From Rhodobacter sp. (lineage in GTDB: Bacteria; Pseudomonadota; Alphaproteobacteria; Rhodobacterales; Rhodobacteraceae): 64,000 nt of DNA. Positions 18,196-26,791 of this stretch are shown one piece after another. The translations under genes and the position numbers were made by a program. Each line of letters begins with the position of its first letter. Within the stretch, counting starts at the first letter, position 1. The notes under the pieces were generated by a model that worked only from the letters and a program-made list of their open reading frames with translations, had not been told where the DNA came from and did not search any database. Location: assembly GCA_020637595.1 (NCBI GenBank), contig JACKKE010000001.1, positions 62,001 through 126,000 of the forward strand, in the 5' to 3' direction.

Positions 18196-18461
18196 TCACC
18201 TCTGCCCTGATCTTTGCCTTTGCCTGCTTTTCCATCGGCCTGTTGCTGAACCTCTGGCGGGTCATCGTCGGCCCGCAAAAGAGCGACCGCATCCTGGCGC
18301 TGGACACGATGGTGGTGAACGCCATCGCGCTGCTGATCCTGTTGGGGATCTGGCTGGGAACCGGGATTTTCTTCGAGGTGTCGATGCTGTTCGCCCTGGT
18401 GGGCTTTGTCTCGACCGTATCCTACTGCCGCTTTCTGCTGCGCGGCGACATCATCGAGTAA
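18192..18461 (+). CDS. mnhF: Mrp antiporter subunit F
   Basis: Small hydrophobic subunit of 89 aa with three membrane segments. LLLNLWRVIVGPQKSDRILA and LDTMVVNAIALLILLG contain the conserved RxxxGPxxxDRxLAxD pattern of MrpF, including the Asp important for function. ATG 18192 overlaps the mnhE stop codon, implying coupled translation. Confidence 0.94.
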   Translation: MITSALIFAFACFSIGLLLNLWRVIVGPQKSDRILALDTMVVNAIALLILLGIWLGTGIFFEVSMLFALVGFVSTVSYCRFLLRGDIIE

Positions 18462-18475
18462 GGGAGGGGGACGCC

Positions 18476-18901
18476 ATGCCGTTGTGGGCTGAAATCACCG
18501 TCACCGTGTTCCTGGTGATCGCCGGAGTGTTCGGGCTCGTGGGGTCGTATGGCCTCGTGCGGCTGCCCGATCCGATGACCCGGCTGCACGCGCCGACCAA
18601 GGCGACGACGCTGGGCGTCGGCGGGGTGCTGATCGCCTCGATGATCTATTTCTTTGCCGCCGAGGGGCGGATTTCGGCGCATGAGCTGCTGATCGCGATC
18701 TTCCTGTTCCTGACTTCGCCGATCACCGCGCTGTTCATCGCCAAGGTGCACCTGCACCTGCGCGAGAAGCCCGAAAATCTGCCGACCCCGCGCGAGGCGG
18801 CCGGCTGGGCCAGCTATACTGCCTCGGGTCCGGCGCGGGGCGTGCGCGATTTTCCGCCACAGGACGAGCCGGCAAGCCCGGTTGCGGACACATCCCATTG
18901 A
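18476..18901 (+). CDS. mnhG: Mrp antiporter subunit G
   Basis: Last subunit of the antiporter (141 aa). It has three membrane segments with the family signature GSYGLVRLPDPMTRLHAPTK in the first loop and LTSPITALFIAKVHL in the third. The C-terminal 45 residues are a polar, Pro-rich extension, longer than in many MrpG proteins. A ribosome-binding GGGAGGGGG lies just upstream. Confidence 0.93.
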   Translation: MPLWAEITVTVFLVIAGVFGLVGSYGLVRLPDPMTRLHAPTKATTLGVGGVLIASMIYFFAAEGRISAHELLIAIFLFLTSPITALFIAKVHLHLREKPENLPTPREAAGWASYTASGPARGVRDFPPQDEPASPVADTSH

Positions 18902-18907
18902 ACCGGG

Positions 18908-18931
18908 CCTTGCCGCGGTTTTCCGGCAAGG
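18908..18931. terminator. Hairpin after the Mrp operon
   Basis: An 8-bp inverted repeat (CCTTGCCG / CGGCAAGG) with an 8-nt T-rich loop lies 6 bp after the mnhG stop. No T-tract follows, so it is a weak terminator or an mRNA-end stabiliser. Confidence 0.4.
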
Positions 18932-18974
18932 GGCTTTGCGGTAGAACAGAGGACGGCCGCGCCGGTGCGGTCGT

Positions 18975-19346
18975 GTGGGGTGCGTGCGCGTGTGGGACGC
19001 CGAACAGATTGACGCCTTGACCGAGGCCGTCGTCCAGTCGCTGCTGGTCGACGGGCTGTCGGCGCACGCCCTGGCGCCACGGATCGCGGAACAGATCGCG
19101 GCCTCGCGCCCCTCGTTGCCGGGATTGAGCGTCGCGCTGCCCTTCACGCTGGCCGCCGGTGCCATCGACGAGATGCTGGGCGCCAGCCCGCAGGCCTGCG
19201 CCGCGGCCCGCGAGGCCTGGCGCGCGGCGGCGCTGATCGGTGCGGATGCCTTGGGATTGCAGGCGCAGGGGCGACACACGGTGGCGGATCTGCTGGCCCA
19301 CTGGCATTCGGGCGACGAGGTGTTCGGGCCGCGAAACGATCCATGA
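18975..19346 (+). CDS. Hypothetical helical cytoplasmic protein
   Basis: Unrecognised protein of up to 123 aa, strongly alpha-helical and Ala/Leu-rich, with no signal peptide or membrane segment. The body runs from DAEQIDALTEAVVQSLLVDG to LLAHWHSGDEVFGPRNDP. No ATG is available. GTG codons at 18975, 18984 and 18990 are all possible starts, and an AGAGGA sequence lies some 25 bp upstream, so the N-terminus is unsure. It follows mnhG by about 75 bp and is followed by a strong terminator. Codon use fits its neighbours, which supports a real gene. Confidence 0.55.
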   Translation: MGCVRVWDAEQIDALTEAVVQSLLVDGLSAHALAPRIAEQIAASRPSLPGLSVALPFTLAAGAIDEMLGASPQACAAAREAWRAAALIGADALGLQAQGRHTVADLLAHWHSGDEVFGPRNDP

Positions 19347-19372
19347 AAAAAGGCCCCGCAACGGGGCCTTTC
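19347..19372. terminator. Bidirectional rho-independent terminator
   Basis: The inverted repeat AAGGCCCCG-CAA-CGGGGCCTT is flanked by an A-run on the left and T residues on the right. It sits between two convergent genes. The minus-strand copy has a six-base T-run and should end mscL transcription; the plus-strand copy ends the upstream gene. Confidence 0.8.
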
Positions 19373-19389
19373 GCTGTCTGCAGGGGGGC

Positions 19390-19830
19390 TCAGCGCGCCT
19401 TGAGCAGGTCGCGGATCTCGGCCAGCAGGTCTTCTTGGGTCGGGCCGGCGGGGGCTGCGGGGGCCTCGGGTGCGGCTTCCTCTTCGCGCATCGCCGCATC
19501 CTTGACCTTGTTCACGCCCTTGACCAGCATGAACACCACCCAGGCGATGATCAGGAAGTTGATCACCGCCATCACGAACGAGCCATAGGCAAAGACCGAG
19601 GCGCCGGCATCGCGCGCGGCCGCCAGCGACGCGCCTTCGGCCACGTCGCCCGACAACACGAAATAATTGTTGGTAAAGTCGATCCCGCCGGTGAACAGGC
19701 CGATGATCGGGTTGATGAGGTCGGCAACCAGCGAGCTGACGATCGCGGTAAACGCGGCGCCGACGATAATGCCGACCGCCATGTCCATTACGTTGCCTCG
19801 GGCGATGAAATCGCGGAATTCCTTGAGCAT
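19390..19830 (-). CDS. mscL: Large-conductance mechanosensitive channel
   Basis: Homopentameric inner-membrane channel of 146 aa that opens under hypo-osmotic shock. The N-terminus MLKEFRDFIARGNVMDMAVG and the pore helix IIVGAAFTAIVSSLVADLI match MscL. The second helix (FVMAVINFLIIAWVVFMLVK) and a cytoplasmic helical bundle follow. The C-terminus is extended by an Ala/Pro/Glu linker and a LLAEIRDLLKAR helix. ATG 19830 is chosen for the canonical N-terminus; the longer upstream frame is not conserved in the family. Confidence 0.95.
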   Translation of the reverse strand: MLKEFRDFIARGNVMDMAVGIIVGAAFTAIVSSLVADLINPIIGLFTGGIDFTNNYFVLSGDVAEGASLAAARDAGASVFAYGSFVMAVINFLIIAWVVFMLVKGVNKVKDAAMREEEAAPEAPAAPAGPTQEDLLAEIRDLLKAR

Positions 19831-20006
19831 GGTTTTCTGTCCTGTAACCGTGTGACCCTGCAAACCGATACTCGCCGGTCCGGACCGCGACAGATGCACG
19901 CCTTGAACCCGGAGACCGAAGCTGGTTTACCTTTCGTATCTTGATAGATGCCTCAAGGCGGCGACAAATCAAGGTGAAACTCGTGGACCGTTTCCCCGGA
20001 GCAAGC

Positions 20007-20708
20007 ATGCCTCTCTTGACCGATCACCCCGTCACGCGCCGCTGGCCCGCCCAGGATCCCACGGTGCTGCAGCTCTATTCGATCCCCACGCCGAACGGGG
20101 TGAAAGTGGGCGTGATGCTCGAGGAAACGGGGCTGCCCTATGAGGGGCACCGGCTGGCCTTTGCGACGAACGATCAGTTCACCCCCGAATTCCTGGCGCT
20201 GAACCCGAACAACAAGATCCCGGCGATTTTGGACCCGGACGGCCCCGGCGGCCAGCCGCTGGCCCTGTTCGAGAGCGGCGCAATCCTGATCTATCTGGCG
20301 GAAAAGACCGGCAAGTTCCTGTCGAGCGACCCGCGCAAGCGGCTGGAAACCCTGCAGTGGCTGATGTGGCAGATGGGGGGCGTCGGACCGATGTTCGGTC
20401 AGCTGGGTTTTTTCCACAGCTTTGGCGGCAAGGATTTCGAGGACAAGCGCCCGCATGAACGCTATCGCGCCGAGGTCGAGCGGCTGCTCAAGGTGCTCGA
20501 CGCTCAGCTTGAGGGCAAGGACTGGATGGTCGGCGAGTTCTCGATTGCCGATATCGCCACCGCGCCCTGGGTGCGCACGCTGCTGACGCATTACAAGGCG
20601 CAGGATATCGTCGGCTGGGACGGACTCAGGAACGTGCCGGCCTGGTTCGATCGCTTTATGAACCGCCCCGGGGTGCAACGCGGGGTGACCGTTCCGCCTG
20701 AATCGTGA
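20007..20708 (+). CDS. Glutathione S-transferase family protein (YfcG/nu-class-like)
   Basis: Soluble protein of 233 aa. The N-terminal thioredoxin-like domain has the nu-class start LYSIPTPNGVKVGVMLEE, then LNPNNKIPAILDPD and the glutathione-contacting ESGAILIYLA. The C-terminal helical domain contains the GEFSIADIATAPW N-capping box. Relatives (YfcG, Ure2p-like) have disulfide reductase and peroxidase activity. ATG 20007 follows a GGAG sequence. The gene is divergent from mscL and not in an obvious operon. Confidence 0.88.
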   Translation: MPLLTDHPVTRRWPAQDPTVLQLYSIPTPNGVKVGVMLEETGLPYEGHRLAFATNDQFTPEFLALNPNNKIPAILDPDGPGGQPLALFESGAILIYLAEKTGKFLSSDPRKRLETLQWLMWQMGGVGPMFGQLGFFHSFGGKDFEDKRPHERYRAEVERLLKVLDAQLEGKDWMVGEFSIADIATAPWVRTLLTHYKAQDIVGWDGLRNVPAWFDRFMNRPGVQRGVTVPPES

Positions 20709-20818
20709 CCTTCCTGCAAGGGTCCGACACAGGACTGGCCGCAGCCGCCGGGGCAGCATTGCAAATCCCCCCGCGCTTGTGGCAAGAGAAACCGACAGAG
20801 CCAGACGGAGCCCGCCCG

Positions 20819-21472
20819 ATGCCCGATTTCGCCACCCGCCGGACCATGATGGTCGACAATCAGGTGCGGCCTTCGGATGTGACCAAACTGCCGATCATCG
20901 AGGCCATGCTGGCCATTCCGCGCGAACGCTTCGTTCCCGGGTCGATGGCCGAGGCCGCCTATGTCGGCGAAAACCTGGAGCTGGGCGGCGGCCGCGTCCT
21001 CCTCGACCCGCGGACCCTGGCCAAGATGCTGGATTCGCTGGATATCAAAGCCAATGAACTGGTCCTCGACGTGGCGCCGGGCAGCGGCTATTCGACGGCG
21101 GTGATCGCCCATATGGCCGAGGCGGTTGTCGCCATCGAGCCCAGCGACTCGCTGGCCGACGAGGCCGAAACCGCGCTGGAAGCCGTGGGCAGCTCGAACG
21201 TTGCCTTCGAGCGGGGCGCGGCCGAGGCCGGCGCCGCTGCGCATGGCCCCTATGATGCGATGATCATCGAAGGCGGGATCGAACAGCTGCCGCAGGCACT
21301 GGTCGATCAGCTCAAGGAGGGCGGCCGGATCGCCGCGCTGTTCCTCGACGGGGCGTTGGGCGTGGTGCGCATCGGTGTGAAACACGCCGGCGGAATCCGC
21401 TGGCGTGATGCGTTCAACGCATCGGCGCCGCTGCTCGATGGATTTGCCGCCGAGCACGCATTCGCGTTGTGA
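20819..21472 (+). CDS. pcm: Protein-L-isoaspartate O-methyltransferase family protein
   Basis: SAM-dependent methyltransferase of 217 aa of the PCMT family. It has the N-terminal RRTMMVDNQVRPSDVTKLPI segment typical of the alphaproteobacterial tolC-linked form, motif I VLDVAPGSGYSTAVIA, and IPRERFVPGSM. Whether this divergent branch repairs isoaspartate is unproven. It lies just upstream of tolC. The pcm-tolC-PopZ-like order is conserved across many alphaproteobacteria. Confidence 0.85.
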   Translation: MPDFATRRTMMVDNQVRPSDVTKLPIIEAMLAIPRERFVPGSMAEAAYVGENLELGGGRVLLDPRTLAKMLDSLDIKANELVLDVAPGSGYSTAVIAHMAEAVVAIEPSDSLADEAETALEAVGSSNVAFERGAAEAGAAAHGPYDAMIIEGGIEQLPQALVDQLKEGGRIAALFLDGALGVVRIGVKHAGGIRWRDAFNASAPLLDGFAAEHAFAL

Positions 21473-21552
21473 TCGGCCAAGCGCCCGGTTGCGGGCGGTA
21501 ATCGGGGCGTTGCCCGGGGGGGCGATGGCCGCAACCAGCAATGGAGGGCGCG

Positions 21553-22944
21553 ATGAGCGTTCTGAAACGGTTTCGTATGGCCGCGGCGGGTGTCGCGGTG
21601 GGTATGGTCGCGGCGCTGCCGGTGACTGCCGACACCCTGGCCGATGCCCTGGCTGAGGCCTATCGCAACTCGAACCTGCTGGAAATGAACCGCGCCTTGC
21701 TGCGGGCCACCGACGAGGACGCGCAACAGGCGATGGCCGCGCTGCGCCCGGTGGTGAATTTCGTGGCTTCGGCGGTCGCCAACTCCGAGGATGCGCCGAC
21801 GCGGCAGGTCAGTATCGGTCTGCAGGCCTCGATGACGGTGTTCGATTTCGGTCGTGGACGTCTGGCAGTCGATGCCGCGCATGAGACCATTCTGGCGACC
21901 CGTTCGGCGCTGATCGCGGTCGAGCAGGCGGTGCTGCTGACCGCGGCGCGGGCCTATCTGGTGCTTTATGGTCAGCTGCAAACGGTGCAGCTGCAGCGCA
22001 ACAACGTGTCGGTGATCAACGAACAGCTGCGCGCGGCGCGCGAACGTTTCGAACTGGGCGATTCGACGCGCACCGACGTTGCCATCGCCCAGGCCCGCCT
22101 GGCGGCCTCGCGCTCGGCGCTGGCCGCCGCCGAAGGCGATGCCGCGGTGACGCGCGAGGAATACAACCTGGCTGTCGGTCGCTATCCCAGCGGCCTGTCG
22201 ACGCCGCCCAGCCTGCCGCGGCTGCCCGCCACGCTGGAAGAGGCGCAGGACATCGCGCGCCGCAACCATCCGTCGATCATCCAGGCCCAGCATCAGGTGC
22301 GGGCCGCCGAAATCGCCAATGAAATCGCCCGGACCCAGCGCCTGGGCACGGTGACCGGTTCGGTGACTGCCGAAAGCAGCCGCACGACCACGGCACTGAT
22401 CGCCGGCCGCACGGTCGAGGATGTGACCGGCATGCTGAACTATTCCGTGCCGCTCTATACCGCGGGGCGGCTCAACTCGGTGGAACGGCAGAGCCTCGCC
22501 CGGGTCGAGGCGCAGCGGTCGAGCCTGCATCAGACGGTGGCCATCGTGCAACAGGCGGTGGCGGCGAACTGGGCGCAACTGCTGGTCGCCCGGTCGCGGC
22601 TTGCGGCGTCGGACACCCAGGTGGCGGCGTCCAGTTCGGCCTATGATGCCGTCCAGGCCGAGGCCGATCTGGGCTCGCGCACGACGCTGGATGTGCTCAA
22701 CGCCGAACAGGAACTGCTGGATGCACGCTCGAGCCGGATCCTGGCGTCCTTTGCGGTGCAGACCGCGGCCTATGCCCTGCTCGAGGCGATGGGGCAACTG
22801 ACCGTCGAGTCGCTGCACCTGGGCATCCCGACCTATGACGTCGAGGCCTATTCGGCCGGTCTGCGTGGCGGCAGCGAGCCGGCGACGCGGTCCGAGCAGG
22901 GGCAGGCACTGGACCGTATCATGGGCCGCTTTCGCCAGCCCTGA
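21553..22944 (+). CDS. tolC: TolC family outer membrane channel protein
   Basis: Outer-membrane efflux/secretion duct of 463 aa. A signal peptide ends near VAALPVTADT. The body consists of two repeated coiled-coil/strand units typical of TolC: LADALAEAYRNSNLLEMNRA in the first half, then NEQLRAARERFELGDSTRTD. The equivalent VQAEADLGSRTTLDVLNAEQ falls in the second half. ATG 21553 is preferred over 21541 because GGAGGGCG sits immediately upstream. It is the likely partner of type I secretion and drug-efflux pumps encoded elsewhere. Confidence 0.94.
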   Translation: MSVLKRFRMAAAGVAVGMVAALPVTADTLADALAEAYRNSNLLEMNRALLRATDEDAQQAMAALRPVVNFVASAVANSEDAPTRQVSIGLQASMTVFDFGRGRLAVDAAHETILATRSALIAVEQAVLLTAARAYLVLYGQLQTVQLQRNNVSVINEQLRAARERFELGDSTRTDVAIAQARLAASRSALAAAEGDAAVTREEYNLAVGRYPSGLSTPPSLPRLPATLEEAQDIARRNHPSIIQAQHQVRAAEIANEIARTQRLGTVTGSVTAESSRTTTALIAGRTVEDVTGMLNYSVPLYTAGRLNSVERQSLARVEAQRSSLHQTVAIVQQAVAANWAQLLVARSRLAASDTQVAASSSAYDAVQAEADLGSRTTLDVLNAEQELLDARSSRILASFAVQTAAYALLEAMGQLTVESLHLGIPTYDVEAYSAGLRGGSEPATRSEQGQALDRIMGRFRQP

Positions 22945-23035
22945 GCGGCGCTAACCTTGATCGGCAGTTGTTTCAGGGGGCGTCCGGGGTTATCCTGACG
23001 GCCAATAAGAGCAGGCTCAGGGTCGGGGTGCAGGC

Positions 23036-23854
23036 ATGTCGGATGCAATGACCAATCGCGAGATCGAGGACGTTCTGACGTCGATCCGGCGGCTGGTGGC
23101 GCAGGAAGGGGGGCGTGGCCCCGAGACCGGGCGCCTGATCCTGACCGAAGCGCAGCGAATCATCGCAGAGCCGGAACCCGAACCCGAAGCCGAGCCGGCG
23201 TCGGAGGCTTTGTCGGCTGACGGGGCGGAGACGGCAGCAGATCCCGCCACTGGCGATACGTCGCGCGGCGATCTGGAACTGCCGGCGCCGGATTTCGTCC
23301 AGCTCGAAGCCACCATCGCCGAACTGGAAGCCGCGGTCTCGGCCTGCGGTGGCAGCTGGGAGCCCGAATCGAGCACCGAAGAAGCGCCGCGGGCCTCGAA
23401 TGTGACCGAACTTTATGGCCGGTTGAGTTTTCAGCACCGCCGCCGCGAGGCGCAGGCCGGCGAGGACGCCGGCGAGATCGACGCGGAGACCGCGATCGAG
23501 GAGGCCCTGGACGAACCGCAAGGCGGCGTGTCGGAGGCGCTCGACGAGACCGTGATCGAGGGGATGGACCCCGGTGAGGCGATGACCCCGGCCGAGCCGG
23601 CCGTGGATCCATCGGCGGTGGCGGCTTTGGCTGCAGCTGCGCCGCCGGATACGCCGGGCGCGGCCAGTCCTGACGAGGCCGAGATCGAGGGCGAGATCGA
23701 GGGCGTCATCGACGAAGCCATGTTGCGGGCGCTGGTCTCTCAGATCGTGCGCGAAGAGCTGCACGGGCAACTGGGCGAGCGGATCACCCTGCAGGTGCGC
23801 AAGCTGGTGCGCGCCGAAATTGCCAAGGTTCTGGACGAGCGCAAGTTCCTGTAA
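23036..23854 (+). CDS. PopZ-like (DUF2497-type) acidic polar-organiser candidate
   Basis: Protein of 272 aa with three regions. A short N-terminal helix reads NREIEDVLTSIRRLVAQE, resembling the DUF2497/PopZ start MEEILASIRRII. A central stretch of about 190 residues is very acidic and rich in Pro, Glu, Asp and Ala (for example EPEPEPEAEPASEA). A C-terminal helical segment from about 225 (IDEAMLRALVSQIVREELHG) ends in AEIAKVLDERKFL. PopZ of Caulobacter has the same plan and forms a polar chromosome-anchoring microdomain. The position right after pcm-tolC matches where popZ homologues are found. Low identity means orthology is an inference. Confidence 0.62.
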   Translation: MSDAMTNREIEDVLTSIRRLVAQEGGRGPETGRLILTEAQRIIAEPEPEPEAEPASEALSADGAETAADPATGDTSRGDLELPAPDFVQLEATIAELEAAVSACGGSWEPESSTEEAPRASNVTELYGRLSFQHRRREAQAGEDAGEIDAETAIEEALDEPQGGVSEALDETVIEGMDPGEAMTPAEPAVDPSAVAALAAAAPPDTPGAASPDEAEIEGEIEGVIDEAMLRALVSQIVREELHGQLGERITLQVRKLVRAEIAKVLDERKFL

Positions 23855-23913
23855 GGCAGGGGGGGGGCGGCTTGGCCGTGCCAGACGAGGCGCGGGCTGC
23901 CGCCCGCACCCGC

Positions 23914-23975
23914 TTGGGAGGATTTTCCATCCTCCCAAACCCTCCTGGAGGATATTTCCGACGCAAAGATGGAGA
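23914..23975. repeat. Interspersed hairpin repeat, copy B
   Basis: A perfect 10-bp stem (TTGGGAGGAT / ATCCTCCCAA, 23914-23938) is followed by CCTCCTGGAGGATATTTCCG and ACGCAAAGATGGAG. The core shares GGATATTT and ACGCAAAGA with the copy near 7211. It lies between convergent genes; the rest of this 190-bp gap is G/C runs without further structure. Confidence 0.7.
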
Positions 23976-24047
23976 GACCGTCCGACGGTGTCGGCGGGGA
24001 CGGGGCAGGTGGCGCCGCCCGCACGGGGGCGGCGCCGGGTTCCCGGG

Positions 24048-26060
24048 TCAGAGCAGGGCCTTCGCCTTGTCCGCGACGGCGTCGGCGGTGATGCCGAATT
24101 CCTGATAAAGCCGGTCATAGGGGGCCGAGGCGCCGAACGAGGCCATGCCGACGAAGTCGGATTTGCGGCCGCGTTCGCCCAGCAGCCAGCGGTCCCAGCC
24201 GCCGGCCCGCACCGCGGCTTCGATGCCGATCCGCACCGGACCCGCGGGCAGCACGCGCCGGCGATAGGCTTCGGGCTGGGCGGCGAACAGCTCCATGCAG
24301 GGCATCGAGACCACGCGGGTGCCGATCCCTTCGGCCTGCAGGGCGGCGCGGGCCTTGAGGGCGATTTCGACCTCGGAGCCGGTGGCGATCAGGATCACCT
24401 GGCGCTTGCCCTCGGCCTCGGCCAGGACATAGGCGCCCTGCGCGCTGAGGTTCTTGGCGGTATGCGTGGTGCGCGCGGGGGTCAGGTTCTGGCGGCTGAG
24501 CGAGAGGACCGAAGGGGTCGTCGTCTGTTGCAGCGCCAGTTCCCAGCACTCGGCGGTTTCCACCAGATCTGCGGGGCGGAACACCAGGGTGTTCGGCGTG
24601 GCGCGGCTGATCGCCAGGTGCTCGACCGGCTGGTGGGTGGGGCCGTCCTCGCCCAGGCCGATGGAATCATGGGTCATCACATAGACCACCGGCACCCCCA
24701 TCAGCGCGCTCAGGCGCATCGAGGGGCGGGCGTAGTCGGTGAAGGCCATGAAGGTGCCGGAATAGGGACGGATGCCGCCGTGCAGCGCCATGCCGTTCAT
24801 CGCCGCCGCCATGCCGTGTTCGCGGATGCCCCAATACATATAGCGGCCCTTGCGGCTGCCGATATCGAAGGCGCCGAGGTCGGCGGTCCTGGTGTTGTTC
24901 GAGCCGGTGAGGTCGGCGGAGCCGCCGAAGGTTTCGGTGACGACCGGGTTCACCGCCTTCAGCACGATCTCGGAGGCCGAGCGCGAGGCGATCGCCTTGG
25001 GGGCGTCGACGGCGGCTTTCTTGACGGCGCGGATCGTGGCGGGCAGGCGCTTGGGCAGTTCGCGGGCGAAGATGCGGGCGAACTCGGCCTGTTTCGCGGG
25101 CGAAAGGGCGGCGAGGCGGCCCTCCCAGGCGGCGCGTTCGGCCGCACCGCGGGCGCCGATCGCTTCCCACTGGGCCTTGATCTCGGCCGGGATGACGAAG
25201 GGGCCGTGGTCCCAGCCATAGGCGGCGCGGGTGTCGGCGATCAGCGTCGCGTCGGTCAGCGCGCCGTGTCCCTTCGACGTGTCCTGGGCGGACGACCCCA
25301 GCGCGATATGCGTGGTGCAGGCGACCAGCGCCGGGCGCGGCGAGGCCTTGGCGGCGGTGATCGCGGCGTCGATGGCGACGGGGTCATGGCCGTCGCAGTC
25401 GAACACGTCCCAGCCCGAGGCACGGAACCGGGCGCGCTGGTCGGTGATGTCGCTGAGCGAGACCTTGCCGTCGATGGTGATATCGTTGTTGTCCCACAGC
25501 ACGATCAGCTTCGACAGCTGATGGCGGCCGGCAATGCCGATCGCCTCCTGGCTCACGCCCTCCATCAGGCAGCCGTCGCCGGCGATGACATAGGTGTGGT
25601 GGTCCTGGATCCTGGCCCCCCAGCGCGCGCGCAGGTGTTCTTCGGCCATCGCGAAGCCGACCGCGTTCGAGATCCCCTGGCCCAGCGGGCCGGTCGTGGT
25701 CTCGACGCCCTTGACGTGGCCGTATTCCGGGTGGCCGGCGGTGATGGCGCCCCACTGGCGGAAGTTCTTGATCTGCTCCAGCGTCATGTCGGCATAGCCG
25801 GTCAGGTGCAGCAGCGCGTAGATCAGCATCGAGCCGTGGCCGGCCGACAGGATGAAGCGGTCGCGGTCCGCCCAGTCCGGCGCCGAGGCGTCGAATTTCA
25901 GGTGGTTGCGGAACAGCACGGTGGCGACATCGGCCATGCCCATCGGCATGCCCGAGTGGCCCGATTTGGCGGCGGCGACGGCGTCCAAGGCCAGCACCCG
26001 AATGGCACAGGCCTGGGCCCAGTGTTCCGGGTGCTGTGTGCGAAGCGTGGCGATATCCAA
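24048..26060 (-). CDS. tkt: Transketolase
   Basis: Thiamine-diphosphate enzyme of the pentose phosphate pathway and Calvin cycle that transfers two-carbon ketol units. It is about 670 aa with KSGHSGMPMGMADVATVLF at the N-terminus, the ThDP-binding GDGCLMEGVSQEAIGIAG with its downstream Asn (LWDNNDI), and the pyrimidine-domain catalytic Glu near GIREHGMAAAMNGMA. A TTG at 26060 preceded by AGAGGAT is preferred as start because it yields the family-like LDIATLRTQHPEHW. A GTG at 26126 would add 22 residues but has no ribosome-binding site. It is divergent from the zapA operon. Confidence 0.93.
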   Translation of the reverse strand: MDIATLRTQHPEHWAQACAIRVLALDAVAAAKSGHSGMPMGMADVATVLFRNHLKFDASAPDWADRDRFILSAGHGSMLIYALLHLTGYADMTLEQIKNFRQWGAITAGHPEYGHVKGVETTTGPLGQGISNAVGFAMAEEHLRARWGARIQDHHTYVIAGDGCLMEGVSQEAIGIAGRHQLSKLIVLWDNNDITIDGKVSLSDITDQRARFRASGWDVFDCDGHDPVAIDAAITAAKASPRPALVACTTHIALGSSAQDTSKGHGALTDATLIADTRAAYGWDHGPFVIPAEIKAQWEAIGARGAAERAAWEGRLAALSPAKQAEFARIFARELPKRLPATIRAVKKAAVDAPKAIASRSASEIVLKAVNPVVTETFGGSADLTGSNNTRTADLGAFDIGSRKGRYMYWGIREHGMAAAMNGMALHGGIRPYSGTFMAFTDYARPSMRLSALMGVPVVYVMTHDSIGLGEDGPTHQPVEHLAISRATPNTLVFRPADLVETAECWELALQQTTTPSVLSLSRQNLTPARTTHTAKNLSAQGAYVLAEAEGKRQVILIATGSEVEIALKARAALQAEGIGTRVVSMPCMELFAAQPEAYRRRVLPAGPVRIGIEAAVRAGGWDRWLLGERGRKSDFVGMASFGASAPYDRLYQEFGITADAVADKAKALL

Positions 26061-26245
26061 GGCAGCGATCCTCTGAGCAGGAGAGTTTGCCGGCGTCTTA
26101 TCAGGCTGGGGGGCGATATCAAGCACAGCGGCCGCGGATCGGTTGGAATGGCAGAGATTTACCCGTATTCTGGCCGCAAAACGACCCGTCGCGAGGGTGC
26201 GCCATGATTCGCGCCCAGATTGCGGGCATGGCCGAGGAGAGAACC

Positions 26246-26776
26246 ATGAGCGATCTTGCCGCCGTAGAGCGCCAGCTGTCCGATGCGCTCGACCGCATTG
26301 CGCGGCGCATCGAGAAGGGTGCGGGGGGCAAGGCGGCGCGCACCTCGGTCTTTGGCCTGGGGGCGCGGCCCGAACCGGGCCCCGATCCCGAACAGGCGGC
26401 GACCATCGCCAACCTGCGCGAGGCGCTGGAGAAAGAGCGCGCGGCGAATGCCCAGCTCAGTGAGCGGGTGCATCAGGTCAAGCAGCGTCAGGAGACGACG
26501 ATCACCCAGCTGGAACGCCGGCTGGCGCGATTGACCGAGCAGCTGGACCTGCAGAGCCTGGAAATGCTGCGTCTGAAGAAGGCCAATGCCAAGCTGATGG
26601 AGTCGAACACCGCCCTGCGCGAGGCGCAGGTCGAGGGATTCCCCGATGCCACGCTGATGAACAAGTCGATTTCCGCCGAACTCGAGGCGCTGCAGGCCGA
26701 ACGCCGCGCCGAGATGGCCGAGATGGAAGAAATCCTGGCCGAGCTGAAGCCGCTGCTGGCGGCCGAAGCGCGCTGA
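26246..26776 (+). CDS. Coiled-coil protein upstream of zapA (ZauP-like candidate)
   Basis: Protein of 176 aa. It has a short N-terminal helix (SDLAAVERQLSDALDRIARR), a Gly/Pro linker, and a long continuous coiled coil from about residue 55 (ATIANLREALEKERAANAQL) through residue 125. A conserved-looking MNKSISAELEALQAERRAEM helix ends the protein. There is no signal or membrane segment. ATG 26246 follows GAGGAGAG and the gene ends 15 bp before zapA. In Caulobacter the gene upstream of zapA encodes ZauP, a coiled-coil partner of ZapA that focuses the Z-ring. Position and structure match; direct homology is inferred. Confidence 0.68.
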   Translation: MSDLAAVERQLSDALDRIARRIEKGAGGKAARTSVFGLGARPEPGPDPEQAATIANLREALEKERAANAQLSERVHQVKQRQETTITQLERRLARLTEQLDLQSLEMLRLKKANAKLMESNTALREAQVEGFPDATLMNKSISAELEALQAERRAEMAEMEEILAELKPLLAAEAR

Positions 26777-26791
26777 CGAGGGGAGCGAGAG

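Noticed and set aside
23820..26207. Long frame antisense to tkt, and a similar one at 28180-30303 antisense to purL
   Set aside because: Both show shadow composition and both sense frames are complete, well-known enzymes.
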